DNA from: Paracoccus benzoatiresistens | Lineage (GTDB): Bacteria; Pseudomonadota; Alphaproteobacteria; Rhodobacterales; Rhodobacteraceae | Direction: 5' to 3' | DNA length: 64,000 bases | NCBI RefSeq assembly: GCF_026913015.1 | Contig: NZ_JAPTYD010000005.1 | Location: 1 to 64,000 of the forward strand | Shown here: positions 34,735 through 43,762 of the stretch, piece by piece | Position numbering within the stretch: position 1 is the stretch's first letter | How the letters are laid out: each line of letters starts with the position of its first letter | The notes under the pieces: model-generated | Databases searched by the model: none | What the model was told of the DNA's origin: nothing | Seen by the model: the letters and a program-made list of their open reading frames with translations, nothing else | Made by a program: the position numbers and the translations under genes

Positions 34735-36465
34735 TTAGTGGGGCGGCTGCAACCCGGCCTTGCGCAGACGGCGCAGGACGGTCGAACGATTGACCCCGAG
34801 GCGCCGTGCGGCACAGGACATGTTCCATCCGCAGGCCTCCATGACCTGCTCGAGCGATTCCCCGGCTTCGGTGGCCTGGATCATCGCGTCGACGGGGGCG
34901 GGCAGATCGGACTGATCAATCACCCGCCCCTCGCACAGCGCGATCGCCACATCCAGCACCTGCTCGAGCTCGCGCAGGTTGCCGGGCCACTGGCGGCCGA
35001 GCAGCGCGGCGCGGGCCGAGGGCGACAGGCGCATGTCATCAGGTGCGCGCCGCCGCAGAAGCCGGTCCATCAGCGTGCCGAGATCCTGCCTCTGGCGGAG
35101 GGGCGGCAGGCTCAGCGTGGCGCCCGCAAGGCGATGGAACAGCGGGCGGGAAAGGCCCAGGGCGCCGGGAGCGACGCATGTGGTGGACAGCGGCCTCAGG
35201 CAGTCGCGGCCGTCCAGAATGGCCGCCAGCGCGGCCGCCGCGTCCCCTGGCAGATCCTCGATCCGGCGCAGAAGCAGCGTCGTCGGACCGTTCACGGTGT
35301 CGCAGGTTTCCTGCAGCGTGTCGGGGGACAGTCCGGCGCAGTCGAGGCTCAGAAAGCCGCTTGCTGTCCCGACCATGTGGATCGCGCGGGCCAGCTTGGT
35401 CTTGCCGGTTCCCGTTTCCCCGGAGATCAGCAGCGGCACGCTGGTGCGCGCCAGCTTTGCCGCCCGCGCGAGAACCTGCTCCATGGCGGGGTCGTCGCCC
35501 GCCAATCCCGAAAGCGGGCCGCCTTGGCGGCTGCTGCGCAGTGCGGTCCGCGGCGCCTGCGGTGCGATGGCATGACCGAAAAGCGCCCCGCCGTCCCGCA
35601 TCGTGACGATGCGGTCCTCGGTCGGGCGGTCGCGCATCAGGTCCGGCAGGTCGTCGACCGTCAGGTTCAGCACCTCGTCGATGCGGCGACCGATGATGGT
35701 GCCGCCATCCGTGAAAAGGCGCCGTGCGGCGCGGGTATAGCCAAGGACCCGCCCCGAGCCGTCCAGGCGGACGGCGGCCTCGGGATCGACGTCGAGGAAT
35801 TCCGGACTGTCGGACAGCCGCAGCACCCAATCGCGCCGGCCTTCCGCCATGAGGTTCGCCATCTCGACTCGCCGCGCCGCGTTGGTGACAAGGCTCATGG
35901 CAAGGTTCTGGCTGCGCTTCGGCGTCGGCGAGCGCAGCAGCGAGATGTCCAGCACCGCCGCAAGCCCTCCGAGGCTGTCGAAGATCGGCGCCGCGGTACA
36001 GCTGAGCGAGACATGTGCATTGCCGAAGTGGTCGTCCTGGTGGATGGTCACGGGCTCCTGCGTGACGATGCAGGCTCCGACGCCGCAGGTGCCCGCCAGG
36101 TCCTCGGACCAGTTCGAGCCAAGGTAGAGCCCCGCCCCGCGCAGGTCATTGACGAAGAGGTCGTCTCCGAAGAAGTCGACGCAGACGCCCTTCGCATCTG
36201 TCAGAAGCAGGACGTAGTTCTGCCCGGCGACTTGCCGGAACAGGCTTTGCAGGCTGGACCGCGCCGCCCCGATCATCCATTCCGCTTGCTTGCGGTGATC
36301 GCGCAGTTCAGCGTCGGTCACGATATGGGCGGGGTCGTTGCGCGAGGGGTCCATCCCGTAGAGTTCGACGCAGCGCCGCCAGGACGCCGACACGAAACTG
36401 TCGCGTCCCGTCTGCGTGCCGCCGAGAACCTGCTCGATCTCTTTGATGTGACGACGATCGGTCAC
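34735..36465 (-). CDS. AcoR-type regulator with GAF/PAS sensors, degenerate AAA+ and Fis HTH
   Basis: 576 residues. A GAF-like N-terminus (about 60-190; GSNWSEDLAGTCGVGACIV) is followed by a PAS-like part (about 200-290), a AAA+ region (about 310-490) with intact Walker A SGETGTGKT, and a C-terminal Fis HTH (ARRLGVNRSTVLRRLRKAG). The sigma-54 contact loop GAFTGA is absent and the Walker B region reads TTLLLRRIEDL instead of LFLDEI. It is therefore unlikely to drive sigma-54 promoters. GTG at 36465 follows GGGAGGGCGAG. Likely regulator of the adjacent monooxygenase/dehydrogenase genes. Confidence 0.87.
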   Translation of the reverse strand: MTDRRHIKEIEQVLGGTQTGRDSFVSASWRRCVELYGMDPSRNDPAHIVTDAELRDHRKQAEWMIGAARSSLQSLFRQVAGQNYVLLLTDAKGVCVDFFGDDLFVNDLRGAGLYLGSNWSEDLAGTCGVGACIVTQEPVTIHQDDHFGNAHVSLSCTAAPIFDSLGGLAAVLDISLLRSPTPKRSQNLAMSLVTNAARRVEMANLMAEGRRDWVLRLSDSPEFLDVDPEAAVRLDGSGRVLGYTRAARRLFTDGGTIIGRRIDEVLNLTVDDLPDLMRDRPTEDRIVTMRDGGALFGHAIAPQAPRTALRSSRQGGPLSGLAGDDPAMEQVLARAAKLARTSVPLLISGETGTGKTKLARAIHMVGTASGFLSLDCAGLSPDTLQETCDTVNGPTTLLLRRIEDLPGDAAAALAAILDGRDCLRPLSTTCVAPGALGLSRPLFHRLAGATLSLPPLRQRQDLGTLMDRLLRRRAPDDMRLSPSARAALLGRQWPGNLRELEQVLDVAIALCEGRVIDQSDLPAPVDAMIQATEAGESLEQVMEACGWNMSCAARRLGVNRSTVLRRLRKAGLQPPH

Positions 36466-36993
36466 CTCGCCCTCCCTAAGCCCAAGCCGAAACCGATAGC
36501 TCAGGCTAGCACAGCAGAGGCTCCTCGGCAGACCAGACTTTTGTCCCGCCCCTGCCGCCAACTTTCAGCTGGCAAGGGTGGTGGAAGATGCTAATCAGAA
36601 ACGCTTTTTGCTGCCGGGCGTGGATTGCTCCTGGGCATGAGTTCCGCCTTGGCCATGCCTGCGCTCTGCTCAAGGGGTCGCCGGTCGCCAGCTATTGCGC
36701 AGGGTCGTCCGTGCCGAGATTCGCCCTGCCGCGCGACAACCCGCTCTCTCTTTAGCCTTCTTCAGGGCAGGAAGGTCGTTGATGCCGAACGGGCAAGGCG
36801 GCATCGTTGCGCGGCTCGTCCTTCAGGGCAATCTGGCCCAAAGGCTGGTTCTGGCAGTGCAAGGAAACCGGACAAGCCTTCCGCCGTTACGGCTATGCGG
36901 CCTGCATGTTCCGGAAGGAAGAAACGCGATGCAGGAAGCACAAGCGCCTGGAGCCAGAGCTGTTGAAAAAACCAATCATCTGAAGGGATGATG
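36466..36993. other. Gene-free stretch between the AcoR-type gene and tRNA-Ser
   Basis: About 530 bp with no gene I can support. Several short overlapping frames exist, but none has a recognisable motif or ribosome site. A plus-strand frame of about 60 codons ending near 36980 is rich in Arg, Lys, Cys and Trp and might be a decayed fragment, but I cannot name it. It forms the right edge of the accessory segment. Confidence 0.5.
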
Positions 36994-37083
36994 TGGCGGA
37001 GAGGGTGGGATTCGAACCCACGGAACCCGTGAAGGCTCAACGGTTTTCGAGACCGCCCCGTTCGACCACTCCGGCACCTCTCC
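36994..37083 (-). tRNA. tRNA-Ser (anticodon CGA)
   Basis: On the minus strand, GGAGAGG pairs with CCTCTCC, and CCA is encoded. There is a long variable arm, the anticodon loop CTCGAAA (CGA) and the T-arm GTGGGTTCGAATCCCAC. Length 90 nt, as expected for tRNA-Ser. Confidence 0.97.
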
Positions 37084-37179
37084 GCGCTCTTGGGTGGTGA
37101 GGCGGGGATTTAGAGGGATGGGGGTTGAAGCGCAAGGGGTTTTGTCGAAAAAAACACCTGTGCCAGGAAAGGATGCACC

Positions 37180-38031
37180 ATGCTGCGGTTTTTGTGTCTG
37201 AACCTGCTGCTTGCCCTTGCCGGGCCCGCCGTTGCGCAGCCGGGTGCGCCGCTGGCGCAACACCAGCAGGCAGCCGATGCGGTCTGGGACGTCATGCAGC
37301 TGGAAAGCCTGACCCCCATCCTGCAGGCCGAGGCCCTGGCCGAGGGAGAGGAGATGGCCGCGACCATGTTCCCGCGCGGCGGCACGGGACGCTGGCTGGA
37401 TCAGGTGCGCGCGATCCATGATCCTGCCCGCGTGAGGGCGCTGTTTCTGGCCGGGATGGCCGGAGCCATGCCTGGGGCGGACCCGGCAGAGGTGCGGGGG
37501 GGGCTGGACTTCTATCGGGGCAGCTTCGGGCAGCGGATGCTGGCGCTGGAAAGCTCGGCCCGCGAGGCGATGCTGGACAGCGATGTCGAGGCAGCGGCGC
37601 GCGACGCCTATGCGCGGGCCGAAGGCCAGGGCGAGAAGCGTGCGGCGCAGATCGCGCGGCTGGTCGAGGCTGCCGACCTGATCGAGCCGAACGTGGCCGG
37701 AGGGCTGAACGCCTCCATCGCCTTTTCCCGGGGGTTCGAGGCGGGTGGCGGCTTTCCCATGCCGATGGGGGACGATCAGATCATCCGGGATGCCTGGGCG
37801 CAGGAGCCGCAGATCCGGTCGGACACCCGGGACTGGATCGGCGCCTATCTGTTCCTCGCCTATTCCTCGTTGACGGATGCGGAGCTGGAAACCTATATCG
37901 CCTATGCCGGGTCCGCCGAAGGGCAGGCCCTGTCGCGGCTGATGTTCGCGGGGTTCGATGCGGTCTTCACGCAGACCTCGCATGACATGGGCCTAGCCGC
38001 GGCGGCCGAGATCCGGGGGCGGCAGTTGTGA
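37180..38031 (+). CDS. DUF2059 exported protein
   Basis: 283 residues with a signal peptide (LCLNLLLALAGPAVAQ). The mature protein is helical with two DUF2059-like repeats, the first around ADPAEVRGGLDFYRGSFGQRM and the second around LTDAELETYIAYAGSAEGQA. DUF2059 proteins are periplasmic with no known activity. The stop overlaps the Nudix gene by 4 bp, indicating co-translation. Confidence 0.85.
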   Translation: MLRFLCLNLLLALAGPAVAQPGAPLAQHQQAADAVWDVMQLESLTPILQAEALAEGEEMAATMFPRGGTGRWLDQVRAIHDPARVRALFLAGMAGAMPGADPAEVRGGLDFYRGSFGQRMLALESSAREAMLDSDVEAAARDAYARAEGQGEKRAAQIARLVEAADLIEPNVAGGLNASIAFSRGFEAGGGFPMPMGDDQIIRDAWAQEPQIRSDTRDWIGAYLFLAYSSLTDAELETYIAYAGSAEGQALSRLMFAGFDAVFTQTSHDMGLAAAAEIRGRQL

Positions 38032-39092
38032 GCGCGGTTCTGCTGGTGGGCCTTCTGGCCGATGCACGGATGCTGGACGCCTTCGGCCTGACGGGGACGC
38101 CGCAGGCGGTCGGAGGCCGTCTGGAAGGCGGCGGGCGCGCCGGGATCGACCGGGACGGCTGGCCCAGGCTGCTGGCGGGGCAGGGGACCCTTGCCGCCAT
38201 GCGCGTGTTTCGGAACGCGGCGCTGGACCGCTATGCCGAGGTGATGGGCCTTGCGCCGCAGGATCATCCCGACGGGCCGGTCCTGGGTCTTGGCGCGGGC
38301 GGGCCCGATGGTGAGCCGCAGGTGGATCTGGCCGTGTCGATCGCGCGGCATGTCCTGGCCGTGCCAGCCGACCGCACGGCGGACGGCATCGCCAGGCGCC
38401 TTTCGGCCATCGGGGTCCGGGCGGCATCGGAACTGCGGGGCGCGGAAAGCCCGGCCTCGGGCGGGGATCTGGTCGAAAGGCGCGGGCCCGGGGATGTGCA
38501 GGTCCTCGGGCAGGACGAACCCTTCGAAAGCTTCTTCTCGGTCCAGGTCAGCCATTTGCGCCATCGCACCCATGCGGGCGGAATGACCCCGTCCGTGCGG
38601 CGGGAAGCCGTTGTCCTGGGCGATGCGGTTGTCGTGCTGCCCTGGGATCCGGTCCGCGACCGGGTCCTTCTGGTCGAACAGTTCCGCATGGCGCCCCTGC
38701 TGCGCCGCGACCCGCAGCCCTGGCTTCTGGAAACGATCGCCGGCCGCGTCGATGCGGGCGAGACGGTCGAGGATGCCGCCCGCCGCGAGGCGCGGGAGGA
38801 AGCGAACCTGACCATCACCCGGCTGTTTCCCGCCGTCCATCATTATCCCAGTCCGGGGGTGCTGGGCGAATACCTGTATCTCTATGTGGGTATCGCGGAT
38901 CTGCCCGACGGGGTGGAAGGCCTCCATGGCCTGGAAAGCGAGGACGAGGATATTCGCAGTCTCGTGATCGACCGCGCCCGGCTGACCGAAATGGCGATGT
39001 CGGGGCAGTTGTCAAACGGCCCGCTGGTCATGATCGCGCTGTGGCTGGAGTTGCGCCATCACGCGATCCGCGCGGAACTGGGAGCCGCCTGA
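38028..39092 (+). CDS. Two-domain protein: gamma-glutamylcyclotransferase-like N-terminus plus Nudix hydrolase
   Basis: 354 residues. About 1-150 resemble a GGCT/AIG2-like fold (VGLLADARMLDAFGLTG, then WPRLLAG), weakly. About 180-350 form a Nudix hydrolase of the ADP-ribose pyrophosphatase type: EQFRMAPLL, Nudix box AGETVEDAARREAREEANL with RExxEE intact and Ala in place of the last Gly, and a late SPGVLGEYLYLYVG. It probably cleaves ADP-ribose or a related nucleoside diphosphate. Overlaps DUF2059; 92 bp before cysK. Confidence 0.85.
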   Translation: MSAVLLVGLLADARMLDAFGLTGTPQAVGGRLEGGGRAGIDRDGWPRLLAGQGTLAAMRVFRNAALDRYAEVMGLAPQDHPDGPVLGLGAGGPDGEPQVDLAVSIARHVLAVPADRTADGIARRLSAIGVRAASELRGAESPASGGDLVERRGPGDVQVLGQDEPFESFFSVQVSHLRHRTHAGGMTPSVRREAVVLGDAVVVLPWDPVRDRVLLVEQFRMAPLLRRDPQPWLLETIAGRVDAGETVEDAARREAREEANLTITRLFPAVHHYPSPGVLGEYLYLYVGIADLPDGVEGLHGLESEDEDIRSLVIDRARLTEMAMSGQLSNGPLVMIALWLELRHHAIRAELGAA

Positions 39093-39184
39093 GCCGGGCT
39101 TGAGGCCGGGCTTGGGGTTGTGCCCCGGCGGACGCCCCGTGTAGGTAACGCGGAACTCGATCCAGACCGGAAGGTTGCTTGACC

Positions 39185-40216
39185 ATGCGAATTTGCCCCG
39201 ACCTGGCCGACATGATCGGCAACACGCCCCTGATCCGTCTGCGCCAGGCCAGCGAAGCCACCGGCTGCGAGATCCTGGGCAAGGCGGAATTCATGAACCC
39301 CGGCCAGTCGGTCAAGGACCGCGCCGCGCTGTACATTATCCGCGACGCCGTGGCGCGGGGCGAATTGCGGCCGGGCGGAACCATTGTCGAAGGAACGGCA
39401 GGCAATACCGGGATCGGTCTGGCCTTGGTCGGCGCCGCCATGGGGTTCAAGTCGGTGATCGTCATCCCGGAAACGCAAAGCCAGGAAAAGAAGGACATGC
39501 TGCGGCTGGCGGGCGCCACCCTGGTCGAGGTTCCTGCCGCGCCCTACAAGAACCCCAACAACTATGTCCGCTATTCCGGCCGCCTCGCCGAGGCGCTGGC
39601 GCGCACCGAGCCCAACGGCGCCATCTGGGCCAACCAGTTCGACAACGTGGCCAACCGTCGGGCGCATCTGGAAACCACCGGACCCGAGATCTGGGAACAG
39701 ACCGGCGGCAAGGTCGATGGCTTCATCTGCGCCGTCGGCTCGGGCGGCACGCTGGCGGGCGTGGCGATGGCCTTGCAGCACAAGGGCGTGAAGATGGGCC
39801 TTGCCGACCCGGAAGGGGCCGCGCTGCATTCCTTCTATACCACCGGCCACTTCGAAGCGCCCGGAAGCTCGATCACCGAAGGCATCGGGCAGGGGCGCAT
39901 TACCGCGAACCTCGAAGGCTTCACCCCCGACTACAGCTATCGCATCGCGGACAACGAGGCGCTGCCGGTTGTCTTCGACCTGCTGGAACACGAGGGGCTG
40001 TGCCTTGGCGGGTCGTCGGGCGTCAATGTCGCGGGCGCGATCCGCATGGCGCGCGACATGGGGCCGGGACACACCATCGTCACGGTGCTGTGCGATTATG
40101 GCAACCGCTATCAGACGAAGCTGTTCAACCCCGACTTCCTGCGCGCCAAGGGGCTGCCCGTGCCGGGCTGGCTGACCCGCGAAGCGCCCGACATTCCCGA
40201 AGTTTACGAAGGCTGA
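39185..40216 (+). CDS. cysK: Cysteine synthase (O-acetylserine sulfhydrylase)
   Basis: 343 residues, PLP enzyme making cysteine from O-acetylserine and sulfide. Seen: MIGNTPLIRL, PLP Lys in NPGQSVKDRAA, phosphate loop EGTAGNTGIG, GSGGTLAG and LGGSSGVNVAGA. ATG at 39185 is chosen; a TTG two codons earlier is an alternative. It lies 5 bp ahead of a large mechanosensitive channel gene, probably in one transcript. Confidence 0.94.
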   Translation: MRICPDLADMIGNTPLIRLRQASEATGCEILGKAEFMNPGQSVKDRAALYIIRDAVARGELRPGGTIVEGTAGNTGIGLALVGAAMGFKSVIVIPETQSQEKKDMLRLAGATLVEVPAAPYKNPNNYVRYSGRLAEALARTEPNGAIWANQFDNVANRRAHLETTGPEIWEQTGGKVDGFICAVGSGGTLAGVAMALQHKGVKMGLADPEGAALHSFYTTGHFEAPGSSITEGIGQGRITANLEGFTPDYSYRIADNEALPVVFDLLEHEGLCLGGSSGVNVAGAIRMARDMGPGHTIVTVLCDYGNRYQTKLFNPDFLRAKGLPVPGWLTREAPDIPEVYEG

Positions 40217-40221
40217 AACCC

Positions 40222-42645
40222 ATGATCCGCGCGTTTCTGGCTGTCGTCCTGACAGTCCTTGCCCTTGTCATGTCACCGGCCCTGGCCCAGGAACCGACCC
40301 GGCCGGATTACGACCGGTGGGACCGGGTCGCCACCCAGGCAGAACAACTGACCGGGAACCAGGACACGGCGGCGGCCCAACTGGAATCGATCCGCGCCGA
40401 TATCGTGGACTGGCGCCGCCAGTTCGAGGAAGCCCAGGGCGTGAACGGCGAACGGATCGCCACGTTGCAAGCCCAGATCGCGGCGCTTGGCCCGGTCCCC
40501 GCCGAAGGCCAGACCGAGGCCGAGGACGTCGCCGCGCGCAGGGCCGACCTGCAAAAGCAGCTGTCCGAGGTGCAGGCCCCGCGCCTGACGGCGGTCGAGG
40601 CCTTCAGCCGCGCCGATGCGATCATCCGGCAGATCGACGACAATCTGGCCCTGCGCGCGGCAAGCCAGATGGCGCAGCAATCGACCTCGCCCCTGCTGCC
40701 CGCGAACTGGATGCTTGCCCTGTCGGAAACGAAGCGGCTGGTGACGGGCATTGTCGAGAACACCGGCCAGCGCATTTCCGAGCGGGCGACCTGGCGGCAG
40801 CTGGAACCAAGGCTGCCTCATGTTCTGGGCTATCTGATCGCCGCCATCGTGCTGCTGACCTTTGGCCGGCACTGGGTCGAATCGCTGCCACGGCGGATCT
40901 CGGTGCGAACCCAGGATTATTCCCGTGCCGCCGTGACCTTTGTCGTCTCGCTGCTGCAGATTGTCCTGCCGATGGTGGGGATCTATCTGCTGATCAGCGC
41001 CCTGACCGCGACAGGGGTTTTCGGCCCATGGACGCGTCCCTTCCTGGAAGCCTTGCCGGGGGCAGGGGTGATCCTGTTCGGCAGCGCCTGGCTGGCGCGG
41101 CAACTGTTCCCGGGCCAGTCGATCAACTACGACACCATCAACATGAGCCCGGCCGACCGGCAGCAGGCACGCTGGTTGACCAACGCCGTCGCCGTGGTCT
41201 TCGCGATCCACTACATCGCATCGCAGACCTTCCTGCCCCTGTCCGGCCTGGCCGAGCGCAGCAGCAACCTGCAGCGCATTCCGCTGGATTTCGCGGAAGG
41301 CGCGGCTGTCGTCTACAACTTCGTGCTGATCACGATCGCCTCGGCTCTGCTGTTCAAGCTGGGCAATATCCTGCGCGGCCTGAAACCCTGGACGGACAAG
41401 GCCACCACCGCCTATCGCCATCGCGTGCTGTCCTGGGCGGGAAAGCTGACCCGCATCAACAGCATCCTGGCCGTGGCGCTGACAGCCATCGGCTTTGTCA
41501 ACCTTGGCAACCTGGGCACATGGCCCTGGCTGCAATCACTGGCGCTGATCGGCCTTCTGGTGCTGTTGCAGGACTTCATCGCCGATGTATTCAACATGCT
41601 CAAGCGCGGGCAGGAAGGGGCACGGGAAGGTTTGGCGCCCCTGCTGATCGGCTTTGCCCTGATCCTGCTGTCGGTGCCGGTCTTCATGCTGATCTGGGGC
41701 GCCTCGGTCAACGAGCTTTCCGAATACTGGGTCCGCTTCCGCCAAGGCGCGACCCTGGGCGGGGTGCGGCTGTCGCCCGGCGCGGTGCTGATGTTCATCC
41801 TGGTCTTTGGCATCGGCTATTCGATCACGCGCGCCATCCAGGGGGCGATGCGCACATCGGTGCTGCCCAAGACGAAACTGGACGCGGGCGGGCAGAACGC
41901 GATGGTGTCGGGCATCGGCTATGTGGGGATCGTGCTGGCGGCGGTGCTGGCGATCTCGTCCGCGGGGATCGACCTGTCGTCCTTTGCCATCGTCGCCGGT
42001 GCGCTGTCTGTCGGCATTGGTTTCGGCTTGCAGAACATCGTGTCGAACTTCGTGTCGGGCATCATCCTGCTGATCGAGCGCCCGGTCAGCGTCGGCGACT
42101 GGATCAGCGCGGGCGGCCAGCAGGGGATCGTCAAGCGCATCTCGGTCCGCTCGACCCAGGTCGAGACCTTCGACAAGCAGCAGGTGATCGTCCCGAACAG
42201 CGACCTGATCAGCCAGCCGGTCACCAACTGGACGCGGCAAAGCAAGACCGGGCGGATCATCATCCCCATCGGCGTCAGCTATGGCAGCGACACCCGCAAG
42301 GTCGCCCGCATCCTGAAGGAGATCATCGAGGACCAGCCGCTGGTCACCATCGATCCCGCGCCCGCCATCCTGTTCCGCGGCATCACCGTCGATGCGCTGA
42401 ACTTCGAGATCCGGGCCGTCATCTCGGACGTGGGGTCGGGGCTTTCCGTGACCTCCGAGGTTTATCACCAGATCGTCGAGCGGTTCATCCGTGAAGGCAT
42501 CGGGATGCCCTTCACCACCCGGGACATCTGGCGCGACGGCCAGGATCTTCCCGACCCCCACAAGGACGAGGATGAGGCCGTCCCGCCGCCCCCCGCGCAG
42601 TTCCTTGCCCGGTCGCAGCAGCGCGAACTGCCCGACGGCAAGTAA
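40222..42645 (+). CDS. DUF3772-containing mechanosensitive ion channel (MscS family, large form)
   Basis: 807 residues. A signal peptide (ALVMSPALAQ) precedes a periplasmic DUF3772 helical region (about 30-190), about 11 membrane helices, and the MscS core with TM3 SVGIGFGLQNIVSNFVSG and pore-lining Gly/Ala. The beta domain has RPVSVGDWI, GIVKRISVRST and VIVPNSDLIS. It opens on membrane tension during hypo-osmotic shock. The C-terminus is a charged tail of about 30 residues. Coupled downstream of cysK. Confidence 0.93.
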   Translation: MIRAFLAVVLTVLALVMSPALAQEPTRPDYDRWDRVATQAEQLTGNQDTAAAQLESIRADIVDWRRQFEEAQGVNGERIATLQAQIAALGPVPAEGQTEAEDVAARRADLQKQLSEVQAPRLTAVEAFSRADAIIRQIDDNLALRAASQMAQQSTSPLLPANWMLALSETKRLVTGIVENTGQRISERATWRQLEPRLPHVLGYLIAAIVLLTFGRHWVESLPRRISVRTQDYSRAAVTFVVSLLQIVLPMVGIYLLISALTATGVFGPWTRPFLEALPGAGVILFGSAWLARQLFPGQSINYDTINMSPADRQQARWLTNAVAVVFAIHYIASQTFLPLSGLAERSSNLQRIPLDFAEGAAVVYNFVLITIASALLFKLGNILRGLKPWTDKATTAYRHRVLSWAGKLTRINSILAVALTAIGFVNLGNLGTWPWLQSLALIGLLVLLQDFIADVFNMLKRGQEGAREGLAPLLIGFALILLSVPVFMLIWGASVNELSEYWVRFRQGATLGGVRLSPGAVLMFILVFGIGYSITRAIQGAMRTSVLPKTKLDAGGQNAMVSGIGYVGIVLAAVLAISSAGIDLSSFAIVAGALSVGIGFGLQNIVSNFVSGIILLIERPVSVGDWISAGGQQGIVKRISVRSTQVETFDKQQVIVPNSDLISQPVTNWTRQSKTGRIIIPIGVSYGSDTRKVARILKEIIEDQPLVTIDPAPAILFRGITVDALNFEIRAVISDVGSGLSVTSEVYHQIVERFIREGIGMPFTTRDIWRDGQDLPDPHKDEDEAVPPPPAQFLARSQQRELPDGK

Positions 42646-42648
42646 GGC

Positions 42649-43716
42649 TCAGCGGCTGGCCGTTTCGGTATCGGCCAGCCCTTCGCGCGACAGAAGGATC
42701 GCGACCGGGCGCAGCCAGGGGACGTGCCAGCAGACGATCATGACCGCCACCATGATCGGCACCGCCAGGAAGGCGCCGGCGATGCCCCAGATGGCCCCCC
42801 AGAAGGCCAGGGACAGGATGATGCCGAAGCTGGACAGTTGCAGCGTCTGGCCGGTCAGCATCGGGTCAAGGATATTGCCCACCACGAAATGCACGATCAT
42901 GCAGGTGGTGCCGACGACGATGGTGGTGGTCGGATCGCCCGTCAGCACGAAGGCCAGCGCCACCGTGATCGCCCAGGCGATGACCGATCCGACATTGGGG
43001 ATGAAGTTCAGCACAAAGGTCAGCCAGGCCACGGCGGCGGCCAGTTCCAGCCGCCCCAGGACGAAGATCAGCCACACGGCCGCGCCCGTCAGCGCGCTGA
43101 CAAAGGTCTTGACCACCAGATAGCGGTTCACCCGCCGCATGATCGAGGTCATGATCTGGTTGATGCGTACCGCCTGCGCCGGATCGCCGGTCAGCCGCTC
43201 GACCTTGACCGGCAGCCAGGTGCGTTCCGCGAACATGAAGCCTACGAAGAGGATGATCAGCAGGCTGCCCGACAACAGCCCCGAGGCTTGTCCTGCCAGT
43301 GACCGCAGCCAGCCGGTGATGTTGAATTCCGTCATGGCGGCCATCAGGCGGGTCTGCGCCTCGGGGCCGAACCGCTCGGTCAGGGCCGTCAGCGCGACCT
43401 GGACGGATTCGGCATAGGCGATGGCGCGGCCCACCACCTCGTTCACCTGGGACATGACCGTGGTGGACAGCCAGATCAGCCCCAGGGTGATGCCGATCAG
43501 CGCCAGCGTGGTCGCCAGCCAGTTCGGCACCTTGAGCCGCTTGGAAATCGCCTGGATCGCGTCCGAGGTCAGCGAGAACAGGATGATCGCGATGGCCAGG
43601 CAGATCAGCACGAAACGCGCCTGGAACAGCATGAACATGACCAGCGAAAAGGCGATGATGCCCAGGAACCCGGTCTGGAGCCTTTGCCGCAGCACATCTT
43701 CGCTGGATGGAGTCAC
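42649..43716 (-). CDS. AI-2E family transporter (UPF0118)
   Basis: 355 residues with about 8 hydrophobic helices. Seen: LNFIPNVGSVIAWAITVAL and DPMLTGQTLQLS, which are characteristic UPF0118/AI-2E motifs. Members include TqsA (autoinducer-2 export) and Na+/H+ antiporters, so the substrate is open. GTG at 43716 follows GAGGGA; upstream codons overlap the gyrA terminator. It converges on the MscS gene with a 3-bp gap between stops. Confidence 0.9.
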   Translation of the reverse strand: MTPSSEDVLRQRLQTGFLGIIAFSLVMFMLFQARFVLICLAIAIILFSLTSDAIQAISKRLKVPNWLATTLALIGITLGLIWLSTTVMSQVNEVVGRAIAYAESVQVALTALTERFGPEAQTRLMAAMTEFNITGWLRSLAGQASGLLSGSLLIILFVGFMFAERTWLPVKVERLTGDPAQAVRINQIMTSIMRRVNRYLVVKTFVSALTGAAVWLIFVLGRLELAAAVAWLTFVLNFIPNVGSVIAWAITVALAFVLTGDPTTTIVVGTTCMIVHFVVGNILDPMLTGQTLQLSSFGIILSLAFWGAIWGIAGAFLAVPIMVAVMIVCWHVPWLRPVAILLSREGLADTETASR

Positions 43717-43735
43717 GCTGTCCCTCGTGTGAAAA

Positions 43736-43758
43736 GGGCCCGGACAGCGTCCGGGCCC
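43736..43758 (-). terminator. Rho-independent terminator after gyrA
   Basis: On the minus strand, a perfect 10-bp stem (GGGCCCGGAC with GTCCGGGCCC) with a 3-base loop is followed by TTTTC. It starts 4 bp after the gyrA stop and ends 20 bp before the AI-2E gene start. Confidence 0.85.
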
Positions 43759-43762
43759 TGGT

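Noticed and set aside
36695..36991. 98-codon plus-strand frame before tRNA-Ser
   Set aside because: No ribosome site, motif or family resemblance, and several overlapping frames are equally open.
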